Below are positions 44,609-52,998 of a stretch of 64,000 nt of DNA, one piece after another; the first letter of the stretch is position 1; each line of letters opens with the position of its first letter. Source of the DNA: Aggregatilineales bacterium (GTDB lineage Bacteria; Chloroflexota; Anaerolineae; Aggregatilineales; Phototrophicaceae); contig JAUQWZ010000011.1 in the NCBI GenBank assembly GCA_030834905.1, forward strand, positions 248,001-312,000, read 5' to 3'. Position numbers and translations under genes: made by a program. A model generated the notes under the pieces. The model was not told the DNA's origin. It saw only the letters and a list, made by a program, of their open reading frames with translations, and did not search any database.

Positions 44609-44802
44609 TTGTCGCCAACCCGCCAACCCTTAATCACTCCAAACTTCCTCAATTATTACAGCCCAATTTTGAAAATTGGTCGATCAATTTCTTTACCAAA
44701 TATGGTTTTCCCCTCAGGTTGGTAAGCACTTCGTTGTGCGGCAGCGTGTAAATTACAACTATCAATCGAAGAGCACTACTTACACTTCAACAGGAGATTA
44801 TC

Positions 44803-44970
44803 ATGAAGGCTCAACTTACATCCCTTTCTGTCCGTTTTGGCGCGAACCCCAATGCCCTGAAAATTGTCTCGGCAGCACTGTTTGTTTCGCTGACCGTGAT
44901 CGGTTTGCTCGTTCCGTCGGCTTCCGTCGCCGCAGGTCCCATCTCTGGACCGCCCGACATCTTCCGTTAA
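44803..44970 (+). CDS. Tiny exported peptide (candidate signal peptide or secreted factor)
   Basis: AACAGGAG precedes ATG 44803. The 55 residues are MKAQLTSLSVRFGANPNALK, a hydrophobic stretch VSAALFVSLTVIGLLV, and a cleavage-like SVAA followed by a short tail GPISGPPDIFR. A signal peptidase cut after VAA would release an 11-residue Gly/Pro peptide. The gene has its own AT-rich promoter region and lies just downstream of the TPR-BTAD regulator, as known peptide-regulator pairs do. It has no recognisable family. Confidence 0.6.
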   Translation: MKAQLTSLSVRFGANPNALKIVSAALFVSLTVIGLLVPSASVAAGPISGPPDIFR

Positions 44971-45053
44971 AGACATTTTCCACCAACCTGTCAATGTCAG
45001 GATAAGTATCACACATCGAGATCGAACTTTCAGCAGGTAAGGGAAAATCACCA

Positions 45054-45344
45054 ATGGCACTCAGAGAGCAGTTTGTTTCACGCAGCGCTCCGCAGAGGGC
45101 AATCAAGTTTCAACGCCCGAAGGTTTGGCAGGGTTTCCTGTTGAGCTACGAGGAACGACTGCGCATAGACCAGATGATGGGCAGCGCGATGTTGGATGAT
45201 ACATTGTGCCGCCGCCTCGTCAAAGAGCGCGATACAGCGCTGATGTCGGCATTTGATCTGTCGGCTGAAACCCAGCGATGGCTATGTAGTATCCCGGCAT
45301 CAACCCTGGACGAAATGGCGCAAGAAATCGTGATGTGTTCATAG
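45054..45344 (+). CDS. Small helical protein resembling RiPP-leader/LigA-like domains
   Basis: The 96 residues start at ATG 45054 with AAGGG 10 bases before. The region RIDQMMGSAMLDDTLCRRLV ... SAFDLSAETQRWLCSIPAST followed by LDEMAQEIV fits the D-x-x-[FL]-[CR]-R-x-L...[FY]-x-L-S-x-E pattern of Franean1_4349/LigA-like short helical proteins, some of which serve as leaders of modified peptides. The chain ends MCS. No modifying enzyme is visible nearby. The family guess is weak, but codon use and ribosome site support a real gene. Confidence 0.5.
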   Translation: MALREQFVSRSAPQRAIKFQRPKVWQGFLLSYEERLRIDQMMGSAMLDDTLCRRLVKERDTALMSAFDLSAETQRWLCSIPASTLDEMAQEIVMCS

Positions 45345-45465
45345 CAGCCTGGACAAAACCATGTCGATAGACAACCATCCCACCGGAACTGGTTTCTATT
45401 TTCAACCGGGAACCAGTTCCAAGATGGTGGCGGACACCCTGGCACAATCGGAGCATCATACGAAA

Positions 45466-45861
45466 ATGAACACTACCGTCCTCGTTGTGGATGACGATAT
45501 TAACATCCTGGCGCTTCAGCAGATTCTATTTACCCGCAATGGATATCGGGTTGAAGCTGCCAACAGCGGCTACAAGGCGCTCGAAATCCTCAACCGGCTC
45601 ATGCCTGACGTCATTGTCCTGGATGTGATGATGCCCGGACTCAGCGGTATTGAACTTTGTAGGCAGCTTCGCATGATGGCACGCACACGTCATATCCCAG
45701 TCATCATGTTTTCCGCCAAGAGCGATATCGACACGATGAAGGCGAGTATGGAAGCTGGCGCGACCGGTTTCCTGAGCAAATCTGAATCGCACCACCGCCT
45801 GTTGAGTGAAGTAAGACAGGTTACGACACTGGCAGTCGCCCACAACGGCAGCTACTACTAA
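45466..45861 (+). CDS. Single-domain response regulator
   Basis: I choose ATG 45466 (MNTTVLVVDDD), preceded by GGAG. In-frame ATGs at 45361 and 45424 would add a polar leader of up to 35 residues. The 131-residue receiver has DDD (9-11), phospho-acceptor Asp53 (VLDVMMPG) and Lys105 (FLSKSE). The Lys is followed by Ser, not Pro. There is no output domain. It shares direction with the two small genes upstream and ends before a terminator, so these may be one unit. Confidence 0.85.
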   Translation: MNTTVLVVDDDINILALQQILFTRNGYRVEAANSGYKALEILNRLMPDVIVLDVMMPGLSGIELCRQLRMMARTRHIPVIMFSAKSDIDTMKASMEAGATGFLSKSESHHRLLSEVRQVTTLAVAHNGSYY

Positions 45862-45897
45862 CCCGCCGCTTGCATTCACTCGCATTCAGATGAAAAG

Positions 45898-45920
45898 ACA
45901 GCCTTCACAGGCTGTTTTTC
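45898..45920 (+). terminator. Rho-independent terminator after the response regulator
   Basis: ACAGCCT-tcac-AGGCTGT followed by TTTT is a textbook hairpin with T tract. Confidence 0.9.
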
Positions 45921-45957
45921 GTTTCTGATGATCGCGCGCTATAATGCCCCGCAAATC

Positions 45958-46082
45958 TGAAAATTCACCTTCGTCAACTGAAGGGTGGCTAGGGTTCCGC
46001 TGTCTCAGGTCTGGACCGAGCGCCACGGAAGACCACTGCTGTGGTTCGCACCTTGAGGATGAAAATGCCAGAGGGGGTAGGT
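45958..46082 (+). promoter_or_regulatory. ykkC-type riboswitch, probably guanidine-I class
   Basis: The leader carries the conserved ykkC blocks in order: GGCTAGGGTTCCG (45987-45999), GGTCTGGACCGAGCG (46008-46022), ACGGAAGACC just after, and a downstream GATGAAAATGCCAGAGGGGG stretch. A hairpin GATGCG-tttt-CGCATC (46084-46099) lies between it and the GGAGG of the exporter gene and could be the expression platform. In this family, guanidine-I members control exporters. The ppGpp and PRPP subclasses share these blocks but control biosynthesis genes. The exporter downstream favours guanidine-I. Confidence 0.75.
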
Positions 46083-46119
46083 TGATGCGTTTTCGCATCC
46101 CTATCTGGAGGCGCGTCCT

Positions 46120-47070
46120 ATGTTCCTGTCTTCCCTCTCACCTCATGCTCGCGCAATCGCGCAGGCGCTGTTGGTGACCTTCCTGTGGTCAACCTCGTGG
46201 GTGCTGATCAAAATCGGTCTGCGCGACGAAATACCGGCGCTGACATTCGCCGGGCTGCGCTACACCCTCGCCTTCCTGTGTCTTGCGCCCATCGCCCTGC
46301 GCCAGCGTCGCGGCGTCAAGCTGCTGCCCGACCTCAGCCGCCGAAACTGGCTCAGCCTCATCATCCTGGCGCTGCTGCTTTACACGGTGGCACAGGGGGC
46401 GCAGTTTGTCAGCCTTGACTACCTGCCCGCCGCGACGGTCAACCTGCTGTTGGGCTTTAGCGCGGTGGTCGTCGCCGGGCTGGGAATCGCCATGCTTGGC
46501 GAACAGCCGTCACGAACGCAGTGGGGCGGGCTGCTCCTCTATCTGGTGGGGGCTGGCATCTTCTTCTATCCGGTATTACTGTCACAGTCGGAATATGCGG
46601 GTGTCCTGACAGCGCTGGCGGGCGTGCTGGCGAACTCAGTGTCGTCGGTGCTGGGGCGCTCGTTGAACCGGGCGCGGGTGCTGCCGCCGGTGCAGATCAC
46701 CGCCATGACGATGGGCATTGGCGGAATTCTGCTGCTCATCATCGGCATCACGACTCAAGGGCTGCCCCCCTTAAGCCTGACCAGCATCGCCATCATCGGC
46801 TGGCTGGCGCTGGTCAATACCGCCTTCGCCTTCACCCTCTGGAACGTGACCCTCAAAACCCTGTCAGCGCTTGAATCGTCGATCATCAACAACGCCATGA
46901 TGATCCAGATTCCACTGTTGGCGTGGATTTTTCTCGGCGAGGCGCTCACGGAGAAAGCCGCGATAGGGCTGCTGGTGGCGGCGCTCGGCATTCTGATCGT
47001 GCAGGTGGGACGTCTGCCGCTGCGGCTGTCGTTGGCAAACCGGATCAAATCAGAGGTTTTGTCGCCCTAA
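46120..47070 (+). CDS. EamA/DMT-family membrane exporter under riboswitch control
   Basis: GGAGG precedes ATG 46120. The 316 residues contain about ten membrane helices in two EamA halves (TFLWSTSWVLIKIGL ... LLGFSAVVVAGLGIAMLGEQP and IIGWLALVNTAFAFTLWNVT ... IFLGEALTEKAAIG). The paired EQP/GEAL motifs are typical of drug/metabolite transporters. The ykkC-type leader suggests export of guanidine or a related small cation. Known guanidine exporters are short SMR proteins, so an EamA protein in that role would be less usual. Confidence 0.88.
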   Translation: MFLSSLSPHARAIAQALLVTFLWSTSWVLIKIGLRDEIPALTFAGLRYTLAFLCLAPIALRQRRGVKLLPDLSRRNWLSLIILALLLYTVAQGAQFVSLDYLPAATVNLLLGFSAVVVAGLGIAMLGEQPSRTQWGGLLLYLVGAGIFFYPVLLSQSEYAGVLTALAGVLANSVSSVLGRSLNRARVLPPVQITAMTMGIGGILLLIIGITTQGLPPLSLTSIAIIGWLALVNTAFAFTLWNVTLKTLSALESSIINNAMMIQIPLLAWIFLGEALTEKAAIGLLVAALGILIVQVGRLPLRLSLANRIKSEVLSP

Positions 47071-47085
47071 GCTGTAGAAACGCAT

Positions 47086-47110
47086 GGGGCGCAGCGTGCT
47101 GCTGCGCCCC
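47086..47110. terminator. Hairpin between convergent EamA and PhnE genes
   Basis: GGGGCGCAGC-gtgct-GCTGCGCCCC is a perfect 10-bp stem, 15 bases after one stop and 20 before the other. T tracts are weak. It is a likely shared terminator. Confidence 0.6.
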
Positions 47111-47130
47111 AACGGAAAACCATAAATACA

Positions 47131-49206
47131 CTACGTATAGCGCTCGCGTATTGCCGCGCTGGCATAGTCAAGTACCGAGACGACGATTGCGATGGCGAGT
47201 ACCGCCACACCGGCGTCACGATAGCGCAGCAGGTTAATCTGCTGCTGAAGCAGAAAACCGATACCGCCGCCGCCGACGAAGCCGATAATGGTGGACATGC
47301 GCACGTTGATGTCCCAGCGATACATCGTGAATGAGATGTAGGGGGGGATGATCTGCGGCACGACGGCGTAGACAATCGTCTGAAGCCGGTTGGCGCCGGT
47401 GCTTTGCAGCGCTTCAATGGGACCCGAATCGATGCTCTCGATCTGCTCGGAGTACAGCTTGCCCAGCGACGCGATGGAATGCAGCGCCAGCGCCAGCACG
47501 CCCGCGAACGGACCAATGCCGACCCAGATGACGAAGACGATACCCATGATCAGCGGCTCGATGGAGCGCAGCGCGTTCAGGATGGTGCGCGTAGCCGTGT
47601 AAAGCGCGTCGCCAATGGGGAAGTTCGATTTTGTGCCTGCCAGCGCGCCGGCGATGCCGCCAATCGCCGCGCCGATCAGCATCGCCCGCCCAACATACTG
47701 GGTGATGATGACATCGCCAATGGACAGCGCCGCTGCCTGCGACGGCAGCGTGCCTTCAATCAGCGCGCGCCCGACGCTGAGCACCGAAAAGGTCAGCGCA
47801 AAGACGATGATCGAGCCTGCCAATGACAGCGCCGCTACGACGCTTCTCTCGCTGCGTCCCGGTATCGGGCTGCCGCCAGCCAACCGCCGGTAGATCATCG
47901 GCAGAATTGGCGCGGCGAGTGACGCCGCTATCACCGGCGTCAGCAGACCAAGCCAGGCTGCCACCCCGCCGACCACCGCGGTCACGCCCAGAACAATTGC
48001 ACCCGCCAGTGCTCCCAGCACCGCGCCGGAAATATGGCTGAATGCCACGCTGATGTGTTTCAGGGCGTCGCGGGTGAGCGTGCCGCCAATCGACGACAGC
48101 GTAAACGCGCCGACCAGCCCGCCCACAGCCACCAGCATCAGTTCCGCCAGATCGCCCAGAGCGCCAAAGAAGGTAGCGACGTAGCCAAGGATGCCATCGT
48201 TGATTGTGCGGTCGAGAAGCTGCCCCAACCCACCCAGCACGCCGGTGATGAGGACGATGGCGACGGCGACGATCACCGAGTTCACGATGCCGCGCAGCCG
48301 TCCGCTTGATGCCTCGTCGCTGCTGCGAAGCCGCCGCGCCGATGCCACCGAAGCGAAGCCAAACACAAAGATCACCGCCGTTCCGGCGAAGCCCTCGCCG
48401 TTGGTCAGACGCAGCGCCAGCAAGCCAAGCTGCCCAAGCAGCGCCGAGCCAACCAGCCAGCCAATTGGCAGCAGCACGATGCTAATGAGCAGGTTGCCCA
48501 GCGGAATACGCACCGGGCGCATCAGGTTACGCGCCGCAAAGAAGCTCAACGCGGCAGCCGGAGGTATCGAGATCACGGTGGCGATCAGCGCCAGGAAGAT
48601 TGTCTCGACCATCTTCTCCAGCACCGTCGTCGTTGTATTGCTGATATGAGGCGATCCCTGCGGGAATGCGCCCTGCGCTTCTACGGTGTGAATTTCACCC
48701 GCGCTGCCACGAATGCGCGGCACTTCAATCTGAACGCTGAAGGTGCCGTTATCATGGGTCACAAAGTTGTCGGCGTTAGTCTCGCGGGTTTGGCGAATAC
48801 GCCGGTCACCATCGGTCGCGATCCAGTTGATGCGGGCAAGCGAATCGGGATAGAAGTTATAGCCTTCGACGGTCACGATCTCGCCCGAACTGCCGCAGGC
48901 AGGCGTGACGACAATGTACGGCTGGTCGCTGGCGGCGGGTTCGGCAGCGGCTGGGTCTTCGACGCAGTCAATAGCGAACTGGGTGGTGGTGGTCTGGATA
49001 TCGTAGTCCTGGGTGAACACGTTCGGCGACAGCAGTTCGCGCAGCGCGTTACCGACGTTCTGCTGGCGCACCGGCTGCTGCGGCACAGCCAGATCAATAT
49101 CGGTCACCGTCCAGCCGTATGAAAAAATAACCAGCGCCGCGACTGCGCCAATTACGATAATCAGCCGCCGGAGCGCCGCCTGAGAACCTGAAGGAGTCTT
49201 GTTCAT
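47131..49206 (-). CDS. phnE: Phosphonate/phosphate ABC transporter permease, PhnE-like, enlarged
   Basis: The 691 residues are more than twice a normal PhnE. An N-terminal membrane helix leads to a periplasmic domain with an IPT/Ig-like strand pattern (VTPACGSSGEIVTVEGYNFY). A PhnE-like start follows (ETIFLALIATVISIPPAAALSFFAARNL, about 185-215). About 280 extra residues with several helices come before the rest of the permease resumes (ATRTILNALRSIEPLIMGIV followed by FVIWVGIGPFAGVLAL, then the EAA-like IEALQSTGANRLQTIVYAVVP). Core PhnE motifs are intact. It is transcribed after phnC and phnD. Confidence 0.85.
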   Translation of the reverse strand: MNKTPSGSQAALRRLIIVIGAVAALVIFSYGWTVTDIDLAVPQQPVRQQNVGNALRELLSPNVFTQDYDIQTTTTQFAIDCVEDPAAAEPAASDQPYIVVTPACGSSGEIVTVEGYNFYPDSLARINWIATDGDRRIRQTRETNADNFVTHDNGTFSVQIEVPRIRGSAGEIHTVEAQGAFPQGSPHISNTTTTVLEKMVETIFLALIATVISIPPAAALSFFAARNLMRPVRIPLGNLLISIVLLPIGWLVGSALLGQLGLLALRLTNGEGFAGTAVIFVFGFASVASARRLRSSDEASSGRLRGIVNSVIVAVAIVLITGVLGGLGQLLDRTINDGILGYVATFFGALGDLAELMLVAVGGLVGAFTLSSIGGTLTRDALKHISVAFSHISGAVLGALAGAIVLGVTAVVGGVAAWLGLLTPVIAASLAAPILPMIYRRLAGGSPIPGRSERSVVAALSLAGSIIVFALTFSVLSVGRALIEGTLPSQAAALSIGDVIITQYVGRAMLIGAAIGGIAGALAGTKSNFPIGDALYTATRTILNALRSIEPLIMGIVFVIWVGIGPFAGVLALALHSIASLGKLYSEQIESIDSGPIEALQSTGANRLQTIVYAVVPQIIPPYISFTMYRWDINVRMSTIIGFVGGGGIGFLLQQQINLLRYRDAGVAVLAIAIVVSVLDYASAAIRERYT

Positions 49207-49218
49207 CGGCGCGTTCTC

Positions 49219-49977
49219 CTAGTTAATCTCGACCTGAACCGCGTCTTCGCCATAAATCTGGCGGAAGCGGTCGTCGTCAATATCCTGTGGCAGTCCATCA
49301 AATTCCAGCTTCCCGTCTTTGAGGGCGATCACGCGATCCGAATACGCCCGCGCCAGACTGAGAAAGTGGAGGCTGCACAGGATTGTAATCCCATCTTCAT
49401 CGTTGAGTAATTGCAGATACTTCATCACCGAGTGCGAAGTCGCCGGGTCAAGGCTGGCAACCGGCTCGTCCGCCAGCATCATTTCCGGTTCCTGCATCAA
49501 CATGCGGGCAATGCCAACGCGCTGCTGCTGTCCGCCGCTGAGGGCGCTGGCGCGGTTGAAGGCTTTATCTTCAATACCAACCCGCTGCAAGGCGGCAATG
49601 GCGCGTTCGCGCTCGCTGCGCGGGAAATAGTTCACGAAGCTGTACAGCGGGTTGATGTAACCCAGCCGCCCGGCGAGGACGTTGGTCATCACGCTGGCTC
49701 GCTTCACCAGATTAAACTGCTGAAAGATCATCCCAATTCGGCGGCGAATCTGACGCAGTTCGTCGTCGGACGCCGCGGTAATGTCGATGCCGTTCCAGAT
49801 GATTCGTCCCTCGGTGGGGTCTACCAGACGGTTGATACAGCGCAGGAGGGTCGATTTTCCAGAACCGCTTAAACCAATGATGGCAACAAACTGTCCATCG
49901 GGGATTTCGAGACTGAGGTTATCCAGTGCCTTGAAGCCGTTGTCGTAAATCTTGGTCAGGTTTTCGATGACAAGCAT
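49219..49977 (-). CDS. phnC: Phosphonate/phosphate ABC transporter ATPase
   Basis: The 252 residues have Walker A GLSGSGKST (35-43), the PhnC-type Q-loop IGMIFQQFNLVKRASVMTNVL, signature ALSGGQQQRVGIARML, Walker B MMLADEPVASLDP and the H-loop SLHFLSLA. The GRLGYINPLYSFVNYFPRSER stretch is typical of PhnC. It energises import with PhnE and the PhnD binding protein. Confidence 0.93.
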   Translation of the reverse strand: MLVIENLTKIYDNGFKALDNLSLEIPDGQFVAIIGLSGSGKSTLLRCINRLVDPTEGRIIWNGIDITAASDDELRQIRRRIGMIFQQFNLVKRASVMTNVLAGRLGYINPLYSFVNYFPRSERERAIAALQRVGIEDKAFNRASALSGGQQQRVGIARMLMQEPEMMLADEPVASLDPATSHSVMKYLQLLNDEDGITILCSLHFLSLARAYSDRVIALKDGKLEFDGLPQDIDDDRFRQIYGEDAVQVEIN

Positions 49978-50001
49978 AGGGGTTTCCAGTAGATAGAAAC
50001 A

Positions 50002-50027
50002 GCGGGCAGGAAACTACTCCTGCCCGC
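50002..50027 (-). terminator. Hairpin between phnD and phnC
   Basis: GCGGGCAGGA-aactac-TCCTGCCCGC is a perfect 10-bp stem just after the phnD stop. Such stems commonly limit read-through, so that the binding protein is made in excess over ATPase and permease. Confidence 0.65.
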
Positions 50028-50058
50028 GTCAAACCAAAAGGGAGAAGCCAACGTGGTT

Positions 50059-51072
50059 TTAGCCGCCGAAAATGTCGGCTTCAGTCAGTCCGAGAATTTC
50101 GAACTGGAGACGAACGCTGTCGTAGGTGGCGTCCGTAATCGGAGCAAGCCCACTCCAGCCGTAGAAGTCCTCACTGCCGATGGACTGCGCCCACTCGTCA
50201 GTTTCAGCGAAGGCGAACAGCGCATCCAGAATCTGCGCCTTCAGTTCGGCGTCGAATTCCGGACCAAAGCTCAGGGTGTCATTCGGAATTGGCGCGCTCA
50301 GGCGCAGGATGCGAACCTGATCGACCACGTCCGGCGCGGTTTCACGAATGTTAGCCCGGGCATCGAGGATGCGAACATCACCCACCCACAGACCTTGTTC
50401 GTTGACGCGGGACTCATCGACCGTCAGGTCAAAGGGTTCGGCAAGATCGCCCACTGTCCAGGGAGCGCCGGGAACAATTGCCGGGCTGAAGAACGTCGTG
50501 CCAAAGTCGGCTTCACCGCTGTAGATCGCCTGCACCACCTGATTGTGACCACCGGCTTCTACGTGTTCGCCCGGCTCAATGCCGGCTGCCGCAAGCTCAA
50601 CCGACGGAACAACAAACCCGGAGGTCGAACCGGCATCAGGGTAAGCCCAGCTGCGCCCGGCGAGATCGCCGAAGGTATAGATGTCACTGTCGCGGCGCAC
50701 GATGTATTCCGTCCAGTAGACGTTCCAGCCGTTGCGCACTGCCGCCGCCGCCACTTCAACGCCGCAGCGGTTGCTGGCAAGCACGTAACCTGCCGCCGGG
50801 ATAAAGCCCATCGAGCTATCCGGCGCGGCGCACATCGCCTCAACCGTCGCCGCATAGGACGTCGGCACGAAGACTTCAAAATTCAGCCCGGTTGCGGCTT
50901 GCAGCGCTTCAGCCATAACTGCGCCGCCGGTGGTGATGGTTTGTGCTTCGACGGAAGGCACAAAATAGACCTGGATCGGATTATCTTCCGAACCGAGATC
51001 GCCTTGAGCGAACCCAATGTGAACAGAGGTCAGGAGAAGAATGAGGAGCAGGAGGGAAGTTCTCGCGCGCAT
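50059..51072 (-). CDS. phnD: Phosphate/phosphite/phosphonate-binding periplasmic protein
   Basis: The 337 residues have a signal peptide (TSLLLLILLLTSVHIGFAQG), then the PhnD family pattern: NPIQVYFVPSVEAQTITTGG, MAEALQAATGLNFEVFVPTS, TFGDLAGRSWAYPDAGSTSG and VVQAIYSGEADFGTTFFSP. It captures the ligand outside and delivers it to PhnE. It is first in the operon, 51 bases downstream of the Pho-box-like repeat. Confidence 0.9.
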   Translation of the reverse strand: MRARTSLLLLILLLTSVHIGFAQGDLGSEDNPIQVYFVPSVEAQTITTGGAVMAEALQAATGLNFEVFVPTSYAATVEAMCAAPDSSMGFIPAAGYVLASNRCGVEVAAAAVRNGWNVYWTEYIVRRDSDIYTFGDLAGRSWAYPDAGSTSGFVVPSVELAAAGIEPGEHVEAGGHNQVVQAIYSGEADFGTTFFSPAIVPGAPWTVGDLAEPFDLTVDESRVNEQGLWVGDVRILDARANIRETAPDVVDQVRILRLSAPIPNDTLSFGPEFDAELKAQILDALFAFAETDEWAQSIGSEDFYGWSGLAPITDATYDSVRLQFEILGLTEADIFGG

Positions 51073-51111
51073 ATTGCCTCTTCTAGTAATAAAATGTAGG
51101 TGAGTAAAAAG

Positions 51112-51139
51112 TACCTTACGATGGTTAAGTGTATGTTAA
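51112..51139 (-). promoter_or_regulatory. Pho-box-like direct repeats upstream of phnD
   Basis: On the minus strand TTAACA-N5-TTAACC is followed at the same 11-base spacing by a weaker AAGGTA. TTAACA repeats with 5-base gaps are the PhoP box of Bacillus-type systems. Another TTAACA is at 51197-51202 on the plus strand. Confidence 0.5.
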
Positions 51140-51320
51140 AAAACTTCAAAATGCAATTTGGGCTGCGTAGAAACTTCCGCCTATGAACGTTAGTCAAACT
51201 TAACATTGTCAGACTGCCAGCCCTTCGATTTGAACCCCGCCCGAAGCTGGCACAATCTCAGTGGCGGCGCGCGCGCAGATAAATGTAGAATAGGAGCACT
51301 CAACAACAAGGACATCCAGC

Positions 51321-52991
51321 ATGACCGCAAAACCTGTGATCCTGGCGATTGATGACGATTCCAACGTCCTCAACGCGGTAAGCCGTGATTTGCGCGCCCA
51401 TTATGGTGACGAGTACCGCATCGTCCGCGCCGAGTCTGGCGAAGCGGCGCTGGACGCGCTGCGGGAAATCCGGCGGCGCAGCGAACCGGTTGCCCTGCTG
51501 CTGGTCGATCAGCGGATGCCGAACATGAACGGCGTCGGCTTCCTGGTCGAAGCGATCAAAATTGTGCCCGATGCCAAGCGCGTGCTGCTGACCGCCTATG
51601 CCGACACTGACGCCGCGGTGCAGGCGATCAATCAGGCGGCGATTCATCACTATCTGACCAAACCCTGGGATCCGCCGGAAGAAAACCTGTATCCGGTTCT
51701 TGATGACCAACTCCAGGACTGGCAGGCGAACTATCGCCCGGAATTCGCGGGCATCCGCGTCATCGGGCATCGCTGGTCGCCGCCCGCGCACGACATCAAG
51801 GACTTTCTGACTCGCAACCACATTCCCTATCGCTACTACGACATCGAACTCAACCCACAGGCACAGGCGCTGCTTGATGACACCGGACTGGAGAACCCCA
51901 CCCTGCCGCTGGTCATCCTGCCGGGCGACGGCGCGGTGCTGGAATCGCCCACCGCCGCCGAAATCGCTCAGAAGATCGGATTACAGCAGCAGGCGGAACA
52001 GCCGTTTTACGACGTCATCATCGTCGGCGGCGGTCCGGCGGGGCTGGCGTCAGCCGTCTATGCCGCGTCCGAAGGACTGCGCACGCTGATGATCGAGCGT
52101 GAAGCGCCGGGCGGACAAGCGGGCACCAGCTCGCACATTGAAAACTACCTCGGCTTCCCTTCCGGGCTGAGTGGCAGCGATCTCGCTCGCCGCGCCGTGA
52201 CCCAGGCAAAACGGTTTGGCGTCGAAATCCTGTCGCCGCAGGAAGCCGTCGGCGTCCGTATCGAAGGGCAGTACCGCATCGTGCGGCTCGCCAACGGCAG
52301 CGAGGTAAGCTGTCATGTGCTGATCATCGCCGTCGGGCTGGCGTACACGACGCTGGATATCCCCGGCATTGAACCGCTGACCGGCGCGGGTGTCTTTTAC
52401 GGCGCGTCTACGCTGGAAGCGACATCCTGCGCGGCGATGCCGGTGATCGTCGTCGGCGCGGGCAACGGCGCGGGACAGGCGGCGATGCACCTGTCACAGT
52501 ACGCCTCGGACGTGTTCCTGGTCGTGCGCGGCGAAACGCTGGAAGCCAGAATGTCGCAGTACCTCGTTGACCGCATTCACGAAACGCCGAATATACAGGT
52601 CAGGCTGAACCATGTCGTCGCCGCCGTCAGCGGCACAGACCACCTCGAAACCGTCACCCTGCGCGACTGTCTGACGAACCAGGAGGCACGTTATCCCGCC
52701 ACCGGCTTGTTCGTATTCATCGGCGCGCTGCCCTGCACTGGTTGGCTGCGCGGCGTGGTCGCAATGGACGAGCAGGGCTTCATCCTGACCGGATCGCAGG
52801 TGATGAACGACGACAAGCCGCCAGCAAGCTGGACGGTATCGCGCCAGCCATACCTGCTGGAAACGAGCATCCCCGGCGTGTTCGCGGTCGGCGATACGCG
52901 CGCCGAATCGGTTAAGCGGGTTGCATCAGCCGTCGGAGAAGGCTCAATTGCAATCCAGTTCGTCCACCAGTACCTGAGCGATCTGAGGTAG
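51321..52991 (+). CDS. Receiver-glutaredoxin-like-thioredoxin reductase-like fusion flavoprotein
   Basis: The 556 residues hold a receiver domain (Asp63 in LLLVDQRMP, Lys114 in LTKPWDPP). A glutaredoxin-like segment without its Cys pair follows (about 143-222, GHRWSPPAHDIKDFLTRNHI). The rest is a TrxR-type flavoprotein with FAD motif VGGGPAG (235-241) and NAD motif VVGAGNGAGQ. Where TrxR has CxxC, only one Cys remains (EATSCAAMP). It probably uses NAD(P)H to reduce something other than thioredoxin, with activity gated by phosphorylation. The next gene starts 8 bases later and encodes the likely kinase. Confidence 0.87.
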   Translation: MTAKPVILAIDDDSNVLNAVSRDLRAHYGDEYRIVRAESGEAALDALREIRRRSEPVALLLVDQRMPNMNGVGFLVEAIKIVPDAKRVLLTAYADTDAAVQAINQAAIHHYLTKPWDPPEENLYPVLDDQLQDWQANYRPEFAGIRVIGHRWSPPAHDIKDFLTRNHIPYRYYDIELNPQAQALLDDTGLENPTLPLVILPGDGAVLESPTAAEIAQKIGLQQQAEQPFYDVIIVGGGPAGLASAVYAASEGLRTLMIEREAPGGQAGTSSHIENYLGFPSGLSGSDLARRAVTQAKRFGVEILSPQEAVGVRIEGQYRIVRLANGSEVSCHVLIIAVGLAYTTLDIPGIEPLTGAGVFYGASTLEATSCAAMPVIVVGAGNGAGQAAMHLSQYASDVFLVVRGETLEARMSQYLVDRIHETPNIQVRLNHVVAAVSGTDHLETVTLRDCLTNQEARYPATGLFVFIGALPCTGWLRGVVAMDEQGFILTGSQVMNDDKPPASWTVSRQPYLLETSIPGVFAVGDTRAESVKRVASAVGEGSIAIQFVHQYLSDLR

Positions 52992-52998
52992 GCGGCGA

